NCBI GenBank assembly: GCA_018105865.1
Contig: CM030851.1
Span: 3,943,968-4,007,967 of the forward strand
DNA from: Metaphire vulgaris
Lineage: Eukaryota > Annelida > Clitellata > Crassiclitellata > Megascolecidae
Reading direction: 5' to 3'
Length of the DNA stretch: 64,000 bases
The first letter of the stretch is position 1. Each line of letters starts with the position of its first letter. The notes under the pieces were generated by a model, which did no database searches, had not been told where the DNA came from, and saw only the letters and a program-made list of their open reading frames with translations. Below are positions 56,040-64,000 of this stretch, piece after piece. Both the position numbers and the translations under genes were made by a program.

Positions 56040-56888
56040 AGAAGCACCTTGTCTACATAAAGCGATGGATACAAAATTATCGAATAATAATTTTATTCTG
56101 TTTATCGTTGCCAGTACTTAAATTAATTCTAACTTGAAATACATTGACAGCTTCTACTACAATGCATGTATACAGAAGAGCGAAAATTTGTCTAAACTTT
56201 ATGTTTTCGTAGCTTCAACAAGACAATAGTTTTCATGATCATTTACATTATTTACATTATCTTCCTTGATCTTGAACATCTACCATTAGCTTAGCTATGA
56301 GGGGACAGGGGACTACGCCTTCCAATTCGGGTAAAAGACTTGTAGTGGGAATATTCGTGCAAAGGTAAGGAAAAATCAATATTGGAGTAGGATGATTAAA
56401 AAAGTTGTCATAAAGCTAACGAATATATAATACACAACTTAAGATTTGAAACTAATAGTATCCAATTTAGTTTTTTCTCCGATTTCCTTGCTCGACCCCG
56501 AGTTGGGTCTGTTTAAATCTGCCTGAGTGAGTCACGTCCTCATTCATGGATCCTGAGTACGTACACCACTGGGATCTAGCATTGGCATTTTCACATTTCA
56601 AAGAATGTCTATCTATTCAACGCAATACAGTGCTTGATTGTAATACAGAAAGGCAATCGCTCGGAAAGCAGAGAATATCAAGCAGATTACAAAAGCAAAA
56701 GACAAAGAGAAACAGCAAAACTTAAATTTAGCCAATATTTGGCTTTCAATCAGCTAAACGTTTCCCGTGCTCCATTAACAGTATAGCCTTACTTATGTGT
56801 TTATTAGTTATTGACCACGTAACTGAAAATTTCGTACAAGACGACTTCATTATCAAATGAAGCGCTCTGAATTAATTGGATTTGGCTT
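56040..56888. other. Interval without recognised genes
   Basis: AT-rich; includes the likely 3' UTR of the exon at 56889-57241 on the minus strand. Confidence 0.4.
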
Positions 56889-57241
56889 CTAAACGTCACT
56901 GGACGATTCATACTGAATTTCTGTAGTATTTGGATGACTTGGTTTGAATGAATTGAAAAAATAAGATTCCGAATTTCTAGCACAAGTCTCAGAAATGTCC
57001 TCCATTGGGATTTCTTTGGCACTTTCCGGTGTTTCTTTCTGCTTAGATCCGTTAAGTTGGGCCTCAAAATGCGGGGCTCGAAAATTACTAGCAGAGAGGG
57101 GTATGTCGTTGGCGATCTCTTCCTCCCTAATTCCTTTGATTGGTAAAGAGGGAAACGCTTCGAACGGCGCTGACGATCCGTCCTTGTCTTGTCTTTTTGT
57201 CGGTGACTTCACCAACGAACGATAATCCGTGACGTCTTGAT
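56889..57241 (-). CDS. Candidate last coding exon, cytoplasmic-tail-like
   Basis: After acceptor ggctttgcag (AG at 57243-57242) a phase-1 frame stays open for about 117 codons to TAG at 56891-56889: DYRSLVKSPTKRQDKDGSSA, FEAFPSLPIKGIREEEIAND and finally NTTEIQYESSSDV. It is hydrophilic, without a domain, and ends in Ser-Asp-Val, which fits a class I PDZ ligand (S/T-x-hydrophobic). Upstream exons on the minus strand were not found. It could be the tail of a membrane receptor; that is inference. Confidence 0.45.
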
Positions 57242-57577
57242 CTGCAAAGCCATGAGTCCTACAAACAACGACAAACCGATCTTACATCATTCTACCACTT
57301 GCTTCTCTTCCAAAAAATGTCCGCTTCAGCAAAATGTAAAAGTCAAAAGTAAGTAGGCCTTCAGTAGATGTTGACAAAACTTATTTGTTTCTATTTGATA
57401 GTAATATCCAAATTGCTGTAAAAACAACAGAATTTATTGTGTTTTGAAAAACTTCATTAAGTTTCTATAAAAGCTGTAATTGGCGAGGAATGACAGATCA
57501 GGTAAAAGGCAATAATCAAGATGGAAATACCAACACAATTTTATGATTTAACGAACTCATCATGACAGGCTCATGAT

Positions 57578-57880
57578 CAGTGGCGGCTCCAGGATTCTTG
57601 GTGGGGGGATGAAATGAATTCACAGGATGTTGGTAGGGGGATGAAAAGAGAAGGAAAACATCAATAAACTTTGCCGAAAAGGCTGACAAAAGCGTATTTT
57701 TCTCCTAATTTTATTACGCTTTTACCCAAAAATAGGTTGACAAGCAAAAAAAGGTCATCCGCAGTTTTTTCCCTGTAGTTTTACTAGACTTTTACCCAAA
57801 AAATAGGTTTCACAAGCGAAAATAAAAAGTCTGGAAGTCCGGTGGGGGTGCATCCCACTCATCCCTCACGTGGAACCACT
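57578..57880. mobile_element. MITE CAGTGGCGGCTCCAGG
   Basis: Left CAGTGGCGGCTCCAGGATTC; right end reverse complement AGTGGTTCCACGTGAGGG. The motif GACAAGCAAAAAAAGGTCAT lies at 57739-57758. Related in sequence to 63581-63942. No clear target duplication. Confidence 0.6.
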
Positions 57881-58024
57881 TTTTGCTTTGTTCTGGATGA
57901 ATTCAGAGTCATTATTAACTTGGATAGTATATACTTTTCAGTACATTTCGCTTTAGTCCTGATCGAGTTTGTCATATTATGCGTTTAGTGAATTGAGGCC
58001 TGATAGTGAAACACGCCTTAAGTC

Positions 58025-59329
58025 CAGTGATGGGCAACTAGTTAACTAATTAGTTGCTAACTAAAAGTTTAACTACTTTTTTTAGTTAGCTTCATAGTTT
58101 AATTAAATATAAATAGTTTAGTTAAAATGATAGTTTAACTAAAAAAATTTAGTTAATAACTAAATAGTTTAACTAAAAATTTTAGTTGGTGATCCGAAAT
58201 TACAGTACCCTTTTTATCTATTCCTTTCTGAGTTTTTTTCATGACAACGATAACACCATATATCACTGATCTTGGTCAGAGACCAGTGTTTTTTACTTAC
58301 TTACGATCTTTGATCTCGTTAGTAAGCGGAAAATGCTTTTATAAGAAGTCGTGTATCTTATAATAAATCTATGGTTTATCTTTAGTTTGAATTATATATA
58401 ATATTGAATTACATCATAAGTAGCGTTTTCTAGCAACGGAAAAGTGAAGATGAATAGCTTATTAGTAAAAATGAGTTACGAAGAAGTCAAATTGAAGTTA
58501 AAAGACCCAAACCAAACTCATAGTGACTGCAAGAATTTCAGTGCCACGTGCCGCTTTTGCCGACCAAACGTCAAGTGAGTTTCAGGCAATGTGAATTCAA
58601 CAACCAACTTCCTAAACCACATGAAGGTAAAGCTAAGTGTAATATTTTCATTTAAAACATTTTTTGATCTGACATGTGTTTTATACACTGCTGGAGTTGT
58701 GAAATTTGAGCTGGGGCGTTGAGGGCTGAAATTCAATGAATTACAGATACTGCATGTACCCAATATGAGAGTTTTGGGAGGGTTGAAAAGTTAGCCATAG
58801 GCTATAAGTCGTGTTTTCTATTCTGTTGACATACAGATTTCTGGGTACTTGGCTTGCAAGACGGATTCTGTCAGCAGTCTACTGGCTTATCCGGCTGTGG
58901 CTGACGCATTCCGCAAAGGCAATGCAACATTACCAAGTTCAGCTGCAGTAGAACGGCTGTTCAGCACTGCATCTCAAGTGCTGTGTGCGCGTCGCTGTCG
59001 CATGTCTGATGAGACTCTACAAAACTTGTGTTCCTGCAGTCTAGACTAAGACTTAAATAGACAATTCAATCAATGATTAATTAATTCAATGGTTCATTGA
59101 CTGACGTGTTGATGCTGCCAGCATCGTCTATGTTTTGAATTGTTTTCATGAACACATACTTGATACCTGAAAAATAGTTGTAAATTAGTTGCAAAAAGTT
59201 TAACTATATTTTTTTAGTTTAGTTAACTATTTTAGAAAGTTAGTTAGCAACTATAAGTTTAACTATTTATTTTTAGTTGAAATTTAGTTATAGTTTAACT
59301 AATATTTTTTAGTTAGCTGCCCATCACTG
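58025..59329 (+). mobile_element. hAT with AACTAAAAGTTTAACTA arrays and BED/hATC remnants
   Basis: Inverted ends CAGTGATGGGCA on both sides; duplication CTTAAGTC (58017-58024) and CTAAAGTC (59330-59337). Subterminal TAGTTAACTA/AAGTTTAACTA words. Plus-strand remnants: a BED finger with a stop inside it (ATCRFCRPNVK and TTNFLNHMK, about 58530-58625) and the C-terminal dimerisation region (LPSSAAVERLFSTASQVL, CRMSDETLQNL, 58849-59049). Confidence 0.88.
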
Positions 59330-59518
59330 CTAAAGTCAAAGTAGTTATGCCAGGAAGCACACAATAAGGAACACAGCTGTCGTGACCAAACAGAGGCGCA
59401 GTAATTGAAATAATTGCTTCTAATTGGATGACTTGGATGACTAGGAAGTCAGTGATGTATGTTAGTATGATATTGCCTTTTTGGTAGCTTCCTCTATGGA
59501 TGTGAAATGGGTTATTAC

Positions 59519-59968
59519 TAGGGCTGCACCGAATATATTATTTGTATTCGGTTCGGCGCCGAATAGTGTGACGAATAGTCTATTCGTATTTGTTCGAACA
59601 GTGGTCGTCAAAACGAATACGATTAGTGGTCACATGACATTAAAAATTTCATATAGTTTAATACTTCAGCTTAGTAAATTGAACTAAATTCAATTGCCGG
59701 AGATAACATTTTGTTCTATTTTCCTAGCCAAATAGCGCTATACAAATGTATATTGCGAACTTGCGCTAAAAACTAATTCTTTATACGTAGTAATAGACTA
59801 ATAGTATTATAATAGCACACAGCACTATCGTTGACCTAATTATGGCGACTTGCAGCGGGAGAGGTATCGAAATACACTATTAGTATTCGTATTCGTTATT
59901 CGGCGAATAGTGAAACGGACTATTCGTATTCGGCCGAATAGCTAAAAACCATATTCGGTGCAGCCCTA
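59519..59968. mobile_element. hAT-type MITE TAGGGCTGCACCGAATA
   Basis: Ends TAGGGCTGCACCGAATAT on both strands; exact duplication GTTATTAC at 59511-59518 and 59969-59976. Subterminal GAATAGT/TATTCGTATTCG words. No coding capacity. Confidence 0.92.
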
Positions 59969-60058
59969 GTTATTACAAAAGAATTAGAGAGAATAACACT
60001 GAAGAAATGTTACATGATTATACTAGGAATATTCTGGGTTGTTGAATGAAAGACGACT

Positions 60059-60484
60059 GGGCTGTCCATTAATTACGTCAATAAAATAGTGGGGAGGGTT
60101 TGAAAAGTTTGACATTTGTTGACAGAGGGAGGGTGGGAGTCAAGAAAAGTTGACGTCAACAATATCATTTGTTTACAAATGATAAAAATAGGAAATTTCA
60201 CGGATTACTATTTATTACAACGGGAAAAGGCATGACAAGCAAAAAAGGTCATCGCCACCACATTATGACAGTTGATGAACAAAAAAACGGGAAAAAGGCA
60301 ATCACCCCAAAAATAATAATCTTCTAAACATTTTAGGGTTACCCGTCACTGATCTTAGTGGAGCGGTCAAAGGTTATTGAAATAATTATAGGCTCAAAAT
60401 GGGGGTCACTGAAAGGTGATAGTTGTTGACAAGAGGAGGGGGTCAAAATGCCCAAAAATTGTTGACGTAATTAATGGACAGCCC
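60059..60484. mobile_element. TIR element GGGCTGTCCATTAATTACGT
   Basis: Left GGGCTGTCCATTAATTACGT; right end reverse complement identical over the same 20 bases. Contains ATGACAAGCAAAAAAGGTCA at 60232-60251. Resembles 43968-44365 in layout. Target duplication not resolved. Confidence 0.75.
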
Positions 60485-60659
60485 CACAGAAGTATCAAGG
60501 CTCTGACGACTTAATTCGATGTTTATAAAATTGTTATGTATGTTTTAGATTACAATTGGCTGGCATAGATTAACTATCACGCCTGGTTAGATAACCACGT
60601 GACCACTGAAATTGGCTTAAACATAAAACATAGATACTCTCGGAATGTTTACCACTGCA

Positions 60660-60770
60660 ATTGAGTGAAGGCTGAGTCAACCTCAGGGCTCCAACGAGCC
60701 TCGAACTCCCTTCCGTCGACTCTACAGTCCAATGATGTTACCACTCATCTATCTTCCTGCCCCAGTAGTT
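60660..60770 (-). mobile_element. tRNA-like sequence, SINE head or tRNA pseudogene
   Basis: Minus strand: GATAGATGAGTGGTAACATC and ATTGGACTGTAGAGTCGACG, then GGGAGTTCGAGGCTCGT. The A-box-like TGAGTGGTAAC and B-box GTTCGAGGC are properly ordered and spaced. The cloverleaf is imperfect, so a functional tRNA is unlikely. Confidence 0.55.
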
Positions 60771-61253
60771 AATGCGCTAAGCTTAGGGCCAATGCTTTCC
60801 GGACACAGCGTATAACTTTACCAAGACGACGACATATTGTAAATTACAATAATGAGAATGAAAATGTATAAAACAAATGGTCGACAGTCTGTAATTCGGG
60901 TTGTTGCCATTTTGTGTGAAGGATATGGTTTGTCTATATCTTATAAGAATCGATGGAATATTCAAATGTGATGTTCGAATAACAGCAAAAACTGACAAAT
61001 GGCTAGAAAAGTTTCGCAGGATATTGTATATTTTGTCTATCAACGAGAGATAGCATAACCTGATACACTTCCACAAATGTTGTCTAAATATGAACCCTCG
61101 TTTGTCTATTTCAGATGATAAGAAATGTTTGATTTCACGATTGTATTGATGATTGGCTAACCAGCATCCGTATTTGCGTTGCTTACGAAGCCTTTCAACT
61201 GCATTAACAATTACCCTTGTTGCGTATAAATTTTGGCAGCACATCATCGATAT
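60771..61253. other. Interval with no recognised feature
   Basis: One 177-codon minus-strand frame has no recognisable domain and is treated as chance. Confidence 0.4.
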
Positions 61254-62114
61254 GGTACCATAACAAAATCGCGGACGATAAAATAGCGGCGACAAAATAG
61301 CTCCAAAACGCGACAAAATAGTGCCGACGTAATCGTGCGAGCAGAGGCGTCATTTGGGGGGGCTGGGGAGGGCCGTGGCCCCCCATGGAAATGAAAATAT
61401 TAATTTATAATGTATTAATGTGCAACAAAAACAAAAACAGGGACGTCATTTGCGTTTGGGGGGGGGCAAAAAAGGTCAGCAGCCCCCTAACGGCTGACAA
61501 GCAAAAAAAAGGTCGTCAACTATTTTTGGTAATCGCAAAAAAAAGGTCGTCAAAGTAATCGACTGACGAGCAAAAAAGGTCGTCAACTTTTTTCGAAACT
61601 CAAACTTAGTCGAAAAAATTTCAAAAAATTAAAAAAATTTAAAAGAAAATTTTACAAAATTTCTCGCCCCCCAAGAAAAGTGTGAAATGACGCCACTGCG
61701 TGCGATAGGAACGGAGCGACGTGATTGATTGATTGATTGATTGATTGATACGAAGAGACCTTATTTAATTCTACGTTATTGATTAATATGAAGAGACATT
61801 TTTAACAGTTTAGGATATGTTTCTACGCGGTTGATTGATATGCAGAGACATTTTTAGTTTTTGCTTCTACGTGATTTCTTAATATGCAGAGACATTTTTA
61901 ACATTTTATTATTTGCTTCTACGTGATTGACTAATATGAAGAGACATTTTACTGATGTTATTGATTAATATAGAGAGAAATTTTGATAATTATAATTGCT
62001 TTGGTGTTTTATGAATTTTAATAAACATGTTAAATTGAAAGTTGTGCTCTCTATCGTTTCTTGCATCGCGCTATTTTGCGCTATTTTGTCGTCCGCGATT
62101 TTGTCTGGACACCC
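61254..62114. mobile_element. TIR element ACAAAATCGCGGACGA with palindromic target
   Basis: Left GGTACCATAACAAAATCGCG; right end reverse complement GGGTGTCCAGACAAAATCGC; both continue GGACGAYAAAATAGCG. Exact 8-bp duplication ATCGATAT at 61246-61253 and 62115-62122. Contains a MITE (61342-61698) and a TGATTGATTGAT microsatellite. No transposase; superfamily unassigned (8-bp duplication fits hAT or P). Confidence 0.8.
61342..61698. mobile_element. hAT-type MITE, CAGWGGCGTCATTT family, nested
   Basis: Ends CAGAGGCGTCATTTGGGGG and, reverse complemented, CAGTGGCGTCATTTCACAC. Duplication CGTGCGAG (61334-61341) and CGTGCGAT (61699-61706). Three copies of the GACRAGC, A run, GGTCGTC motif at 61495-61518, 61533-61551 and 61563-61584. 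Inserted in the TIR element around it. Confidence 0.88.
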
Positions 62115-62170
62115 ATCGATATAATTATATTGTCAATACTCTACTAAATTTATGACATCGTAATGTTCTA

Positions 62171-63315
62171 CACTGTGAGGCAATAAAAAACACACCACTT
62201 TTTATTTGTCCATAACTTTGGCAAATGTAAACCGAATTCAAAATGTTTTCCCTATTTCACTCATAAATGAATGGGGGACAATGTCATATATATGTAAAAT
62301 ATATATTATTTACAACGCTTTTAACGTGTTCAACCCTACCTAGCGAAACCGAAATAAGTGGGAAAATATATAAAACTGTCATGTAATCACATGCAATGCT
62401 CCTAATTGTCCACAAAATGTTTTGAATTGGATAAATAAATTAAAGCAAAGTTATAACAAGTCAACGATCAAAGCTAAAAGCAAATGCTCGCGGTGTCCTC
62501 CTCTTGCGCGAACACATGCATGCAGTCATTTACGTCATTCATCATTAGCATCATCATCATCGATGACGCTTTGTCCCAACTCGTTCCCAACGGTCATCAG
62601 TCGCTCATTCAGTTCAATGACGCTGCAGGCTTTGATTTGGTAGACCCACTGCTGCATTCCTTCCCAAACTTTGTAGTTTACGGAGAGTTCAGATCTGAAC
62701 TGTTTGGGAACCACAGTTCTCGCGGAATGAGTGCAAGCACTGTTTGCGAGAGTCGATGCAACCTTTATCCGACCAAAGTGTACTAGGATTCAAAAAGCTA
62801 CATCTATGCCAAATGTGACCCAATTTTCAAAATTTCGGAATTGTTTTGTTCCAAGTACATTTTCCTATACATCTTTGTTGCCACTCAACAATTTAGGCTA
62901 CAGAGCTTTTTAAAAATTATTTGATTTTTGGAGGGGATCTGTATTAGGCAGGAGAGTGGACCTCCTCCCAAATTCTATATTTTTTGTACGGATGGTTAGA
63001 AAGAGGAATCAACATGCAGGAGAATGGTGTATACCTCATCATTTTAGCTTTCATATAGCATGAGATAGGCCTATAGCAAGTGAAAAACGTCCAATATTAC
63101 ATGAAAATACGCAAAAACTCTGGTACTCAGGGACTTTTCCGCTTACAGTATTTTAGTTTTGCTAGGTAGGGCTGCTAAACGTTAAGGACGTCGTAAATAA
63201 TAAATATGACGTTGTCCCTCTTTCATCTCTGAGTCAAATAGTGAAAACAGTTTGAAAATCGGTTCACATTTGCCAATGTTATGGACAAAGTGGTGTGTTT
63301 TTTTGCCTCGCAGTG
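62171..63315 (-). mobile_element. Mariner/IS630-type transposon, decayed
   Basis: Inverted ends CACTGTGAGGCAATAAAAAA and CACTGCGAGGCAAAAAAACA, flanked by TA on both sides. The match continues inward (CACACCACTTT, TTGGCAAATGT). On the minus strand at about 62780-62500 KVASTLANSACTHSARTVVP and then ELNERLMTVGNELGQSVID, VRARGG match the C-terminus of Tc1/mariner transposases. The rest of the ORF is lost. Confidence 0.85.
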
Positions 63316-63580
63316 TAGTTTCGTTTTAAGGCCAGTGAAAATATCACTCGGCGCAGAGATGTTTGAAAAAATAATTCTATATTCAAGCATTTTCCATTAT
63401 TTATTGTGAATATTGAGAATATTTGCTTCAGAGAGTAATGTGGTGAAATCGAATTGCCAATTAGATTCATCGCATGCAGGACATTCGATGAATTTAATTT
63501 TATCGACCAGGTTTTCGAATTTTACATATTTCGCGAATTTTCACGATGGGGTAACAGCGACGATGGCGCTCATTCTAGAA

Positions 63581-63942
63581 CAGTGGCGGTTCCATGAACT
63601 CTTGGTGGGGAATGCAATAAATTTCTAGGAAGATCCCGCCAATTGTCAAATGAATTATATGTTAACGGTTTAGAAGAAATCTGTAGATTTGATTTATAAA
63701 ATAGAATGTTCAGAATTGACAATGCATAAAAGCCACTTTAGTCTGGTTGTTCAAAGTCATAGTGCAAAATCGAGTTTTCTATTGCTGGAAGAGAATCTGT
63801 CGATTACACTGTCTACGGATATCTCTGAGGAAATATCTAGGTTAATCCGTTTAGACGATCATCTTCCATTGAAGACGCATTTCTGCTGATGGACCGGTGG
63901 TGGGAATGCATCTCCAGTCATCCCCAACGTGGACCGCCCATG
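63581..63942. mobile_element. MITE CAGTGGCGGTTCCATG
   Basis: Left CAGTGGCGGTTCCATGAAC; right end reverse complement CATGGGCGGTCCACGTTGG. Duplication TTCTAGAA (63573-63580) and GTCTAGCA (63943-63950) agrees at 6 of 8. Non-coding. Confidence 0.7.
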
Positions 63943-64000
63943 GTCTAGCATATCTGATATAGAGGCGCTAAATAAGTTTCGCTATTGATCAATTGGTCTT

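Noticed and set aside
60660..60770. Functional tRNA gene
   Set aside because: A and B boxes are present but the stems do not pair well enough; called a SINE head or pseudogene.
60783..61316. 177-codon minus-strand frame
   Set aside because: No recognisable domain, low-quality composition, and it runs into a TIR element; probably chance.

Overview
The window is nuclear DNA from an invertebrate animal. Evidence: coding exons with GT/AG borders, phase-1 immunoglobulin-domain exons, several clades of non-LTR retrotransposon (CR1-like with an esterase ORF1, L2, RTE-like, other jockey-type), many hAT elements, a mariner, Helitrons and abundant microsatellites. The mix and the over-use of the octamer TAGGCCTA recall marine invertebrates, but the species cannot be named. 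One 100-N assembly gap lies at 16101-16200.

The most notable host loci are two copies of a gene joining ankyrin repeats to a cGAS-like/Mab-21 nucleotidyltransferase (an ANK-cGLR). The copy at 49.7-52.7 kb (+) keeps the GS motif and all three metal-binding acidic residues; its only visible break is a one-base frame change at an A6 run. The copy at 1-1.1 kb (-) is its inverted, partial paralogue and is a pseudogene with a nonsense codon and at least two frame changes. A second host-like locus at 21.4-26.1 kb (-) has a TATA box, a short first exon, a triplicated 246-nt exon, zinc fingers and a tyrosine-recombinase (Crypton-like) domain with frame lesions. A third is part of an immunoglobulin-superfamily gene (+): two symmetric phase-1 Ig exons at 34.0 and 37.0 kb. 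Isolated exon candidates are a signal-peptide exon (48.28 kb, +) and a last exon with a PDZ-ligand-like C-terminus (56.9-57.2 kb, -).

Most of the rest is transposon-derived and strongly nested. From 4.9 to 13.6 kb lies one decayed CR1-like LINE carrying four later insertions (an RTE-like LINE and three hATs), each with an exact target-site duplication. From 14.9 to 16.1 kb is an L2-like reverse transcriptase cut by the gap. From 27.5 to 31.0 kb are nested repeats built from short words (CCCAACCCA; GGGGCTTATGTCC). From 34.4 to 46 kb are a twin-primed RTE copy, L2 tails, MITEs, hATs, a repeat-associated pseudogene and LINE ends. From 53 to 64 kb are a LINE split by a tandem Helitron dimer, several hATs, a mariner-like element and MITEs. 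A 20-bp motif (GACRAGC-A6-GGTCRTC) recurs inside DNA elements whose terminal repeats are otherwise different.
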